Positions 5,990 through 12,431 of a DNA stretch of 12,495 nucleotides are shown piece after piece. Positions within the stretch are counted from its first letter, which is position 1; the number at the start of each line of letters is the position of its first letter. The translations under genes and the position numbers were made by a program. Origin of the DNA: Clostridia bacterium. Lineage in GTDB: Bacteria > Bacillota_A > Clostridia > Oscillospirales > CAG-272. Under the pieces are notes generated by a model. That model did not search any database. It was not told the DNA's origin and saw only the letters and a list, made by a program, of their open reading frames with translations. The stretch covers positions 1 to 12,495 of the forward strand of contig JAFTHF010000194.1 in NCBI GenBank assembly GCA_017457545.1, given 5' to 3'.

Positions 5990-7531
5990 TTAATATTGTA
6001 GCTCGTAATTGAAGGTAGTATTTTCGTATCTGCCTACATAATCGTGGTTGTAAACAGCCTCCCAATCGTAGAAATTTCCTTCATAGTAAACTCGGGAAAT
6101 GTGTACGCTTTGAGATGTATATGCGCTTGGATCTGAAAAGGCATTGCGTGAAAAATCCTTTACATCCTTGGAAACATACACTGTAAGACCACCCATTGGT
6201 AAAAGCGTAGAGGGCGGCACAATGAATGAGCCAACATCCTTAACACCCTTACCTATAGTTATGGTTTCAAGATAGGAAAGTGATTGGAATGCGTTTGTTT
6301 TGACAGTAGAATCTCCGTCTCCGGTAATTATCAGATTATTTACCTTGCAGGCAAGTTGCTTTGTGGCAGCTGTGGCATCTGCATGAACTATCAGCTTTCC
6401 TATTCCTATATTAACACCGGAAAAAGCTAGACCGGAAAGCTCCTTAAGGGTGGAAGGAAGTTGTATCTTCTCTACATAGCGGATTTCATCAAACAGGTCT
6501 ATATCAATTTTTGACACACCCTCTTCAAATATGATATTAGCACAAGAGGAAAGACCGTTAAATGCGCGCATTTGAACCTTGGAATCACCGTCACCGAATA
6601 CTCTTAGGGTATTCGTCGAGAATTGCACCTTTTCGGTGGCGCAGGTTGCATCTGCATGGATATTAAAGCTTTCAAATCTACAGCCCTCAAAGGCATATTC
6701 ATGTATCTTGGTAACGCTTTTTGGAATGGTTATGGTTTTAAGAGAGGAGCAATAAAGAAAAGCTCCGTCCTTTATTTCCGTAGTTCCGTCCGGCACCTCG
6801 AAATTCTTAATCTTATACGTATTTATATACACCCTGTAATTGCCTGTGGCTAAGGAAACAAGTGGACGTATAGCGAAAAAGAAGATAAGTATGCCAAGAA
6901 TTACAGAGCATATAATTATAATGATTTTCTTTGTTCTTCTTTTGCGTGCTATTACATCTTGGGTTGGCTCAGTGCAAGCTGCATTATCGGGCTGAGGCTC
7001 ATTTTCGTCCTCTTTATCAGCCACAGCAACGGGCGACAGGTTACAAGCTATAAGAAAAGCGGAAATAGCCAAGGTAGCAAAAACAGAGGCAGACAAAATC
7101 GCATAGTAATATGATGCAATAACTGCATAGAGAATACCGTATAGATAGGAAGCAGCTGATGCTACTATATAAGCTATTAACGCTCCCTTTCTTGCCTTGC
7201 ACGTTAAGAGAGAATATGCTACAAGGGCGGTGGCAAGGACTACAATTATTCTTGCAGCTATAAGCATATAATTTTCGATTACGAAGAAGGCTATAGCCTG
7301 AATGCCTAATGCTATTGCAAGCAAGGATGGGGAGGATGGGGGCATTCTTTCGTTTTTTGTCAATATTATATGTACTGCACAGGCTAAGAGAATAGTGGAT
7401 AAGGCGCAAACATCGCTAACATACTCTGTAAAGAGGAATAGGGTAACAAAGCATAATATAATGGATGCTATAGATAGACAAAGAGGCGCTATTCTTTTGG
7501 ATATAGGAATCGGAGTATATATTTTATTCAT
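5990..7531 (-). CDS. Polytopic membrane protein with BspA-like leucine-rich-repeat domain
   Basis: 513 residues. About six hydrophobic helices (residues 14-165) come first, then an acidic linker (172-192), a basic stop (RKRRTKK) and a last TM helix (about 203-224). A BspA/LRR_5-type domain follows (about 235-490), predicted outside the cell, with typical strings such as GTTEIKDGAFLYCSSLKTITIPKSVTKI. Two copies of a 91-residue unit occur: HADAT at 292 and 383, and GDGDS at 313 and 404. BspA-like repeats mediate binding to host or matrix proteins in some bacteria; the ligand here is unknown. I chose the ATG at 7531 because AAAGGAGG lies seven bases upstream. A longer frame reaching 7636 has no such site and overlaps the upstream gene extensively. 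The start overlaps the upstream stop by 8 bp, so the two are translationally coupled. Confidence 0.88.
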   Translation of the reverse strand: MNKIYTPIPISKRIAPLCLSIASIILCFVTLFLFTEYVSDVCALSTILLACAVHIILTKNERMPPSSPSLLAIALGIQAIAFFVIENYMLIAARIIVVLATALVAYSLLTCKARKGALIAYIVASAASYLYGILYAVIASYYYAILSASVFATLAISAFLIACNLSPVAVADKEDENEPQPDNAACTEPTQDVIARKRRTKKIIIIICSVILGILIFFFAIRPLVSLATGNYRVYINTYKIKNFEVPDGTTEIKDGAFLYCSSLKTITIPKSVTKIHEYAFEGCRFESFNIHADATCATEKVQFSTNTLRVFGDGDSKVQMRAFNGLSSCANIIFEEGVSKIDIDLFDEIRYVEKIQLPSTLKELSGLAFSGVNIGIGKLIVHADATAATKQLACKVNNLIITGDGDSTVKTNAFQSLSYLETITIGKGVKDVGSFIVPPSTLLPMGGLTVYVSKDVKDFSRNAFSDPSAYTSQSVHISRVYYEGNFYDWEAVYNHDYVGRYENTTFNYELQY

Positions 7532-8270
7532 GTGCTGCCTCCTTTCCGTCCTGTAGGCAATTGTCACTAACGTACATCTTGATTGTATCCTCTGTGCAGG
7601 TATCAGACTGTAAGGGGGGCTGATGTACAAAGCCAAAGCCTGTTACTGCCGCAACAAAAAGGGCTGAGCCTATGTGGGCGAATACCCGACTTATCTGGGC
7701 AAGTGCATAGTAGATACATATAAAGAGCTCCTGAGGGGTGAGATTCACCTTGAGCTTGGGCGAGAACTTAAAATATATAATTGTGTATAAGGTAAGGCTG
7801 ACAACAAGCGCAAGTGAATTTGCTACGGCAAAAATAATATAAGGTACCTTGCTATCCCTTATTCTTTGTACAGGCACAATAAGTATAAAAGAGGAAACGA
7901 ATGCAACAATAGTCAATACATTGTTCAATATATTTAAAAACTCAAGGCCTTGTGCCGAATAGCTTTGTACGGAAAGGGAATGCAGGGCGAAAATGCCTAT
8001 TATCAACATGTAATGAAGGATATGCTTTCGTTTATCTCCCTTATTAATGAAAACAAGCAGCAAAGCTGATGCGAAAATCGGAAAAAGGATTCCGTAATTG
8101 GTATAAAGCTGATAAGAGAGATAATAGTCAAGGCCCACAGCCATTTTGAAAAATGTCAGGGATAGCTCATCTATGAAAAGGGATAGAATGTACAAAATCA
8201 GAGAGAGAACGGTAAGAATTTTAAGAGTGATCTTTAGCTTATCACTTCTTTTTAATGGGGTGGTATCCAT
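7524..8270 (-). CDS. Polytopic membrane protein of unknown family
   Basis: 248 residues, not recognised. About six hydrophobic segments lie roughly at 12-33, 58-75, 81-100, 110-135, 143-166 and 178-210. There is a short basic N-terminus and a soluble acidic tail of about 35 residues. No catalytic motif is visible. The start is supported by AAGGAGG six bases upstream. It is the first gene of a two-gene operon with the LRR membrane protein: its last codons and stop overlap that gene's start (ATGAATAA), and its sequence holds the next gene's ribosome binding site. Such coupling suggests a shared membrane assembly. Confidence 0.85.
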   Translation of the reverse strand: MDTTPLKRSDKLKITLKILTVLSLILYILSLFIDELSLTFFKMAVGLDYYLSYQLYTNYGILFPIFASALLLVFINKGDKRKHILHYMLIIGIFALHSLSVQSYSAQGLEFLNILNNVLTIVAFVSSFILIVPVQRIRDSKVPYIIFAVANSLALVVSLTLYTIIYFKFSPKLKVNLTPQELFICIYYALAQISRVFAHIGSALFVAAVTGFGFVHQPPLQSDTCTEDTIKMYVSDNCLQDGKEAAHE

Positions 8271-8299
8271 TTTTACCTCCTTAAGAAATATTTTATTAT

Positions 8300-8328
8300 A
8301 TTATACCATAGCTTAAAAATTTTGTAAA
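8300..8328 (-). promoter_or_regulatory. Predicted sigma-A promoter of the two membrane-protein genes
   Basis: On the minus strand, TTTACA (8323-8328) and TATAAT (8300-8305) are spaced exactly 17 bp apart, 30 bp upstream of the start codon. Confidence 0.8.
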
Positions 8329-8408
8329 TAGTCTGATTTTGACACTAATCCCCGACGGAGTGTTTTTTAATACTTTTCCACCCTTTTTATAAAAAACAGG
8401 GGTTAGTC

Positions 8409-8437
8409 TTGCTTTTTATGTGGGTCGGGTGTAAAAT
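8409..8437 (+). promoter_or_regulatory. Predicted sigma-A promoter of the GH43-like gene
   Basis: TTGCTT (8409-8414) and TAAAAT (8432-8437) have 17-bp spacing. The start codon is 31 bp further on, preceded by AAGGAG. Element quality is moderate. Confidence 0.5.
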
Positions 8438-8468
8438 AAATTTATAAGACTGCCTTAAGGAGCTAAGT

Positions 8469-9449
8469 ATGAAATCATTTTTGCACGGTGAGATAAACGA
8501 ATTTATAGATTGGCACGATACGGACGGGAATATTATCAACGCAAGTGACGGTGGAATTATATACGCAGAGGGAAAATATCACTGGTACGGTATGGCGTTT
8601 CGCCCCTTGCCTATGGACGGCGGTCCCAATGGGGGGCAAATGACGGATATGGGCGTTGTAATGTATGAGTCAGCCGACCTTATGAATTGGAAATATGAGG
8701 GCGTAATTTTAGAGGTCAGCACCGAACCCCAAAGTGAGCTTTTTGCTCCTCTCCGATTTGAAAGACCTAAAATAATCTACAATGACAAAACAGGCAAGTA
8801 TGTGTTGTGGTGTCATTTTGTAAAGTATCCCGGCAATCACGGCACAGGTGTTGGCGAGTGCGATATGGGACTTGCCATTTGCGACAGCGTTAACGGAAAA
8901 TATAAGTGGCTTGGCTTTTCACGACCTATTGATAATCGTGGCTGGGTGCGTGATATGACAGTCTATAAGGATACAGACGGAAGCGCCTATTTGATTTATG
9001 ACCGACATACAAAGGAAATAGAAGAGGACAGATGCTTGTATGTGGTTAAGCTGAGTGATGACTATTTGTCCTTTACAGATACCTATAAAAGAATAGACTC
9101 TGCCCCTTGGCGAGAGGCGCCTGTGGTAGTCTTTAAAAACGGATATTACTACATTGTAACATCGGGGCTTACAGGTTGGCAAACAAATCAAGCAAGGGCC
9201 TTCAGAACAAGATGCTTGCTTGACGAATGGGAGGAAATAGGGGACCCCTGTGTAGATGATTTTACACATACCACCTTTAATACTCAAGGCTCCAACGCTT
9301 TTTCGGTAGTTGGTACGGACACACAGATTATAATGCTGGAAAGGCATAATACGGAAAATTTCTTAAAAAGCTCATATGTCTGGCTGCCCGTAGAGTTTAA
9401 CAAGGATAACACAATTTCCCTGCGCTACAAAAAGGAATACAGCCTTTAA
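8469..9449 (+). CDS. GH43-like beta-propeller glycoside hydrolase, exo-beta-1,3-galactanase-like
   Basis: 326 residues covering a single five-bladed propeller, with no signal peptide and no carbohydrate-binding module, so probably cytosolic. Family-like stretches are INASDGGIIYAEGKYHWYG (23-41), SADLMNWKYEGV (68-79), FERPKIIYNDKTGKYVLW (97-114), VRDMTVYKDTDGSAYLIY (160-177), REAPVVVFKNGYYYIVTSG (215-233) and TTFNTQGS (268-275). These match the galactan-active GH43 branch as I know it. There the acid is the Glu of REAP (Glu216 here) and an unusual Gln replaces the usual base (likely Gln273), with Glu98 in ERPK. It would trim short galacto-oligosaccharides after import, but the substrate is inferred only. 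It stands as a single gene between divergent and convergent neighbours, with AAGGAG six bases before the ATG. Confidence 0.82.
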   Translation: MKSFLHGEINEFIDWHDTDGNIINASDGGIIYAEGKYHWYGMAFRPLPMDGGPNGGQMTDMGVVMYESADLMNWKYEGVILEVSTEPQSELFAPLRFERPKIIYNDKTGKYVLWCHFVKYPGNHGTGVGECDMGLAICDSVNGKYKWLGFSRPIDNRGWVRDMTVYKDTDGSAYLIYDRHTKEIEEDRCLYVVKLSDDYLSFTDTYKRIDSAPWREAPVVVFKNGYYYIVTSGLTGWQTNQARAFRTRCLLDEWEEIGDPCVDDFTHTTFNTQGSNAFSVVGTDTQIIMLERHNTENFLKSSYVWLPVEFNKDNTISLRYKKEYSL

Positions 9450-9460
9450 TGAATACACAA

Positions 9461-9489
9461 AAAACCACGGACACGTGTCCGTGGTTTTT
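9461..9489. terminator. Bidirectional terminator between the GH43-like and EamA genes
   Basis: CCACGGAC (9465-9472) pairs with GTCCGTGG (9477-9484) around ACGT, with A runs before and T runs after. It thus works on both strands for the converging genes that end at 9449 and 9492. Confidence 0.9.
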
Positions 9490-9491
9490 GC

Positions 9492-10370
9492 TTATTTAGA
9501 GTGCTTTAGCTTGATTTCCGAAAGAAATGCGCCACTTAGGACTAGGATTGCGCCTACAATTTCAAGTGCGCCTAGGCGCTCACCCAGGATAGCAAAGGCA
9601 AGAATCAATGCAAGAATGGGGTCAACGTAGCTGAAAATAGCGGCGGTGTGGGCCTTAACGTCCTTAAGAGAGGAGAAATACATTACATAAGCCACACCTG
9701 TGTGGATAATTCCCACAGCGAGAATAAGTAAAATAGCAGGGAATTTAAACATTTCCTTGGTGACTGTTTCCGTAAAAAGCGTATACGGTAGCGTAATTAT
9801 CATACTTATGGCAAACTGAGTAATAGTTCTGTCATAGGCAGAAACGTCCTTGATTTTCTTGTTTATAAAGACTACGGTGGCATAGAGAAGGGCTGCGCCG
9901 ATGCCGAGAATTACACCTATAAGGCTACCACCCTCAGCGCCGGATATCACTCCGGAAACAAGGACCATGCCGGATAAGGCAAGGACAATGCCGACTACCT
10001 TTTGCAGATTCAGCCTTTCCTTTAAAATAAGGGGAGAAAGCAAAACTATAAACACAGGGGCAAGGTAATAGCAAAGAGTAGCTATTGAAACGTCTGTATA
10101 TTTGTATGCTTCAAAAAGAAGCACCCAGTTTGCACCAAGACAAGCGCCGGAAAGAATAAGTGGTACAAGATTTTTCTTAATGCTTTCAAAATTGAATTTG
10201 TTTTTACCGAAAATAACAAAGGGCAAAAGGAATAAAACACCGATAGAAGCCCTTAAAAATACCAAAAATCCCGAGGGGAGTGTAAGATATTTAACAAAAA
10301 TACCGATACTGCCGAAAATCGCCATGGAGCCACAAAGCTTCAGCTTGGCAAATAGCTCTTTTTTATCCAT
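9492..10370 (-). CDS. EamA/DMT-superfamily transporter
   Basis: 292 residues with about ten hydrophobic helices in two homologous EamA halves (about 8-137 and 150-285), the standard DMT layout. Typical strings are FLRASIGVLFLLPFV near the start, PLILKERLNLQKVVGIVLALSGMVLV at the end of half one and ILGERLGALEIVGAILVLSGAFL at the end of half two (the ERL...GxxL signature in both). Members export amino acids, nucleosides or other small metabolites; the cargo here cannot be read from sequence. The start has AGGAGG about six bases upstream. It is a single gene with its own promoter and a bidirectional terminator. Confidence 0.92.
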   Translation of the reverse strand: MDKKELFAKLKLCGSMAIFGSIGIFVKYLTLPSGFLVFLRASIGVLFLLPFVIFGKNKFNFESIKKNLVPLILSGACLGANWVLLFEAYKYTDVSIATLCYYLAPVFIVLLSPLILKERLNLQKVVGIVLALSGMVLVSGVISGAEGGSLIGVILGIGAALLYATVVFINKKIKDVSAYDRTITQFAISMIITLPYTLFTETVTKEMFKFPAILLILAVGIIHTGVAYVMYFSSLKDVKAHTAAIFSYVDPILALILAFAILGERLGALEIVGAILVLSGAFLSEIKLKHSK

Positions 10371-10397
10371 ACGTCCCTCCTAAATTAATATAAGGCT

Positions 10398-10426
10398 ATT
10401 GTATCACGATGTAAGCCCGATTGCAA
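10398..10426 (-). promoter_or_regulatory. Predicted sigma-A promoter of the EamA gene
   Basis: On the minus strand, TTGCAA (10421-10426) and TACAAT (10398-10403) have 17-bp spacing and lie 28 bp before the start codon. Confidence 0.7.
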
Positions 10427-10560
10427 TAGTTTTGTAAAGTAAAAAGGTAGCACTCGTGCTGAGTAACCATTATCCAATAGATACTGTGAGAATCGCGGAT
10501 TGCTATATCAACGTGGCACATGAATACGATACTCCTGTTTACTGAGAAATAAAAACAAGT

Positions 10561-10599
10561 CCCCGAATGGCATCAAAGACGATGCTGTTCGGGGGTTTT
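10561..10599. terminator. Terminator hairpin beside the DUF4177-like gene
   Basis: A 14-bp stem with two G-T pairs (10561-10574 with 10581-10594; outer arms CCCCGAA and TTCGGGG) has loop AAAGAC. The plus strand continues GTTTTGC; the minus strand reaches TTGTTTTTATT only a few bases later. It probably ends the leftward DUF4177-like operon and perhaps a rightward remnant. Confidence 0.7.
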
Positions 10600-10609
10600 G
10601 CTATTAAAG

Positions 10610-10837
10610 TTAATCGTTTTTTCTAAAGATAACTACCAATTCTGTAAATGTTGTTACCCCGGTAAGTGCTCCTGCGACATATGGAGTTGCATTTGAAGAA
10701 ATCATCTCCCAACCATTTTGAAGATATTCTTCGATTTCTTCTTCAGCGTTAATAATAATTTTCTTGTTGGTATCGTCTTTACCGCCATTTCTGGTGAAGC
10801 CGTTATCTTTTTTTATGTATGTTATAATTTTTACCAC
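10610..10837 (-). CDS. DUF4177-like small protein
   Basis: 75 residues starting at a GTG codon, with AAGGAG (minus strand, 10846-10851) eight bases upstream. The second half, EEIEEYLQNGWEMISSN...TELVVIFRKND, resembles the DUF4177 pattern in which a short helix leads to GWEL/M and a final strand ending in IFKR-type residues. That assignment rests on motif resemblance only. These are small soluble alpha/beta proteins of unknown function, often found in accessory regions. The ribosome binding site overlaps the stop of the LURP-one-like gene and the gap is 12 bp, so the two form an operon. Confidence 0.72.
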   Translation of the reverse strand: MVKIITYIKKDNGFTRNGGKDDTNKKIIINAEEEIEEYLQNGWEMISSNATPYVAGALTGVTTFTELVVIFRKND

Positions 10838-10849
10838 AATGGTTGCTCC

Positions 10850-11578
10850 TTAAATCCAATGTCTCAATCGACGAGTTTTTCTTCTCATGGTACGCTTGTT
10901 GTCACTCGACTTTAATGTGTGAGAAGAATCAATTGCTAAAAGAATTAAAATACACAAAAGCTCATTATCAGGATTAGTAATGTCAAGATAATAGACATCG
11001 CCAATAGTCCATACCTTTTCGCTAACTTCCATTACCTTTTCTTTGCCATCTAAGACTTTATATTTTAATCCAAAAATATTACCTTCCAACGTCCAATTAT
11101 TAAAAGTAAATTTAAATTTGCGTTTGCCGAAAGAAAAGCGAGATTTCATCTTTCCGAGCTTTTTGCCACCCATTTCAATGACAAAATCTTGAGGATGAGC
11201 TTCCATTGAAAACGGAGAACGCCACGATACTAATTTTTCTTTAACTCTACCTAATTTGATTTTTCCACTCGCATCATATACGGTTAAATCGTGAGTTGCC
11301 GAAACTAATTTGCCTTTGACAACATATTTCACATTTTCACGCTCGTCAAAAATTTGAAAAGATTCTTTGAAAGTATAAGGCTTTTGACCTACAATTAAAC
11401 GAGAGTGTCCGTCTGCGGCGCCATCAAAAAATGTGTCTACCTTTTTCTCACTTGTTTCCTTCAACTTTTTACTTGCTGCATCGCAAGCTTTTATACCAAC
11501 ATCTGCGGCGGCATATCCAACGGTGTGTCCAATTGCTTTGCCCACAGTATGCTTAAATATTGAACCGATTATTCCCAT
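10850..11578 (-). CDS. LURP-one-related (Tubby-like C-terminal fold) protein
   Basis: 242 residues. The core (about 60-220) has the strand pattern of the LURP-one/DUF567 family, a 12-stranded barrel around a helix related to Tubby and phospholipid scramblase: SFQIFDERENVKYVVKGKLVSATHDLTVYDASGKIKLGRVKEKLVSWRS and further FGKRKFKFTFNNWTLEGN. The N-terminus MGIIGSIFKHTVGKAIGHTVGYAAADVG is glycine-rich and could form an amphipathic or membrane-associated helix. The tail is very basic (RTMRRKTRRLRHWI). The function of bacterial members is unknown; lipid or membrane binding is plausible from the fold. I chose the ATG at 11578 with GAGG six bases upstream over a TTG at 11599, which has no good site. 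It has its own promoter and leads the pair with the DUF4177-like gene. Confidence 0.78.
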   Translation of the reverse strand: MGIIGSIFKHTVGKAIGHTVGYAAADVGIKACDAASKKLKETSEKKVDTFFDGAADGHSRLIVGQKPYTFKESFQIFDERENVKYVVKGKLVSATHDLTVYDASGKIKLGRVKEKLVSWRSPFSMEAHPQDFVIEMGGKKLGKMKSRFSFGKRKFKFTFNNWTLEGNIFGLKYKVLDGKEKVMEVSEKVWTIGDVYYLDITNPDNELLCILILLAIDSSHTLKSSDNKRTMRRKTRRLRHWI

Positions 11579-11628
11579 GGTCCACCTCACTAAAAGCAAT
11601 TTGTGTGTTGTGCGCTTCTAACACTAAA

Positions 11629-11657
11629 ATTATATCACTATTTAGGGCATAAAACAA
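11629..11657 (-). promoter_or_regulatory. Predicted sigma-A promoter of the LURP-one-like operon
   Basis: On the minus strand, TTGTTT (11652-11657) and TATAAT (11629-11634) have 17-bp spacing, giving a leader of about 45 nt. Confidence 0.7.
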
Positions 11658-11712
11658 TATTTTTTGTAAATTTATTCTTGGAACGATTGAACACTTGAAA
11701 GATACCAAGTCC

Positions 11713-11745
11713 GCCGCCCTGTCTTACTGGGACAGAGGAGGGCAA
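11713..11745 (-). terminator. Imperfect GC-rich hairpin after the 123-residue gene, possible terminator
   Basis: CTGTC (11719-11723) and GACAG (11731-11735) form a core with partly paired GC-rich flanks, starting about 12 bp past the stop. No clear T run follows on the minus strand, so it may be a structured element rather than a terminator. Confidence 0.3.
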
Positions 11746-11756
11746 TTTCGCGAATG

Positions 11757-12128
11757 TTATCGAATTTGTTTGTGTTCAATAATTGCCTTTTTTAGTTGTT
11801 CAGCATAACTTTTAGGAATCTGCGAATCGGAATTTTCACAATATCTAACCCAATAATTACCCGTCACCTTACCATAATCATTAAAATCAAGCGTGAAGGT
11901 CCATGTGTTTATACCACTGGTTGTGCGAACCGTTCCCTCAACAAATTCATCATGTACAGATACAGTCAGTCTTTTTATAGGCTTGGCAATATTAATAGCT
12001 ATTTCAGAAAAATCCTCTTTAGTTAAGGTACTGGTAAATATACAAGGATTGTTTTTTCGCTTTACTTCCTCGTTACTATCTACGATTCCTAATGTAGCAA
12101 TATGGAAAATTGTTCTTAAAATGCCCAT
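11757..12128 (-). CDS. Small protein of unknown family downstream of a tRNA-like leader
   Basis: 123 residues; family not recognised. It opens MGILRTIFHIATLGIVDSNEE, similar in style to the start of the LURP-one-like protein (MGIIGSIFKHTVG). It then has mixed alpha/beta character: a possible strand pair KRLTVSVHDEFVEGTVRTTSGINTWTFTLDFND (about 52-84), GNYWVRYCENSDSQIP (about 89-104) and a final helix SYAEQLKKAIIEHKQ. No signal peptide or catalytic motif is seen. The start is backed by AGGAGG seven bases upstream. There is no room for a separate promoter between the start and the terminator hairpin at 12150-12175. Expression therefore probably depends on read-through from the promoter at 12262-12290, which makes the leader a candidate control element. 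Confidence 0.8.
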   Translation of the reverse strand: MGILRTIFHIATLGIVDSNEEVKRKNNPCIFTSTLTKEDFSEIAINIAKPIKRLTVSVHDEFVEGTVRTTSGINTWTFTLDFNDYGKVTGNYWVRYCENSDSQIPKSYAEQLKKAIIEHKQIR

Positions 12129-12149
12129 AATAGACCTCCTATCTGTTCT

Positions 12150-12175
12150 AAAAAAGCCCCGAAAATTCGGGGCTT
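12150..12175 (-). terminator. Intrinsic terminator ending the tRNA-like leader RNA
   Basis: AAGCCCCGAA and TTCGGGGCTT pair around a tiny A-rich loop (12154-12175), followed on the minus strand by six T (12150-12155). It begins immediately after the CCA of the tRNA-like element and ends about 21 bp before the start codon of the 123-residue gene. Confidence 0.9.
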
Positions 12176-12255
12176 ATGGCGCAGGAAGAGGGATTCGAAC
12201 CCCCGTGGCAAGCCACATTATATCCGCCAAATCCGCCGCAACGGATTAAGTTGTT
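12150..12255 (-). ncRNA. tRNA-like small RNA or leader (3' half of a type II tRNA without its 5' half)
   Basis: Minus-strand transcript of about 105 nt inferred from its promoter and terminator. In order it has: a hairpin AATCCG-TTGCGG-CGGATT (12230-12247); a spacer with a second GCGGAT; a hairpin GTGGC-TT-GCCAC (12205-12216) like a long variable arm; a T arm with stem GGGGG/CCCTC and loop TTCGAAT (12188-12204); acceptor strand TTCCTGC (12181-12187); discriminator G (12180); and encoded CCA (12177-12179). The partner acceptor strand GCAGGAA, D arm and a normal anticodon arm are absent. A long variable arm with discriminator G is tRNA-Ser-like. It may be a tRNA remnant, an integration scar, or a working tRNA-mimic leader controlling the next gene. 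Confidence 0.6.
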
Positions 12256-12261
12256 GACATC

Positions 12262-12290
12262 ATTATACCACAAAACCGCTGAAAGTTCAA
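12262..12290 (-). promoter_or_regulatory. Predicted sigma-A promoter of the tRNA-like leader
   Basis: On the minus strand, TTGAAC (12285-12290) and a perfect TATAAT (12262-12267) are spaced 17 bp apart and preceded by G at the extended -10 position area (GTGGTATAAT). Transcription would start near 12255, just before the first hairpin. Confidence 0.8.
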
Positions 12291-12363
12291 GGGAGAACTG
12301 ATATATTTCTTTCCTTCCGCCGTTGTTTTATAAAAAAGTTTACATAAAAGAATATAATAATTA

Positions 12364-12392
12364 TTGACAGGCGATATAACATTTGGTATAAT
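12364..12392 (+). promoter_or_regulatory. Consensus sigma-A promoter of the HTH regulator gene
   Basis: Perfect TTGACA (12364-12369) and perfect TATAAT (12387-12392) with 17-bp spacing. It diverges from the tRNA-like leader promoter; about 73 bp separate the two -35 elements. Confidence 0.88.
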
Positions 12393-12431
12393 GGAAATAA
12401 TAATACTTGTTATATGAAGCGGAGGCACAAA

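Noticed and set aside
7532..7636. N-terminal extension of the LRR membrane protein to 7636
   Set aside because: It would overlap the upstream gene by over 100 bp without a ribosome binding site, whereas the ATG at 7531 has AAAGGAGG at correct spacing.
11579..11599. TTG start for the LURP-one-like protein, seven codons upstream
   Set aside because: The added codons contain the ribosome binding site of the ATG at 11578, and the TTG itself has none.
11893..12249. 118-codon plus-strand frame running through the tRNA-like element (ending RGIRTPVASHIISAKSAATD)
   Set aside because: It is antisense to the 123-residue gene, its terminator and the tRNA-like RNA, and it has no convincing ribosome binding site. 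The RGIRTPV string is just the antisense translation of a tRNA T arm.
12177..12250. A complete functional tRNA gene
   Set aside because: The 5' acceptor strand pairing with TTCCTGC, the D arm and a 7-nt anticodon loop are not present within the transcript.
12254..12259. Plus-strand TTGACA beside the leader promoter
   Set aside because: No -10 element lies at a usable distance; the match arises from the minus-strand sequence just after TATAAT.
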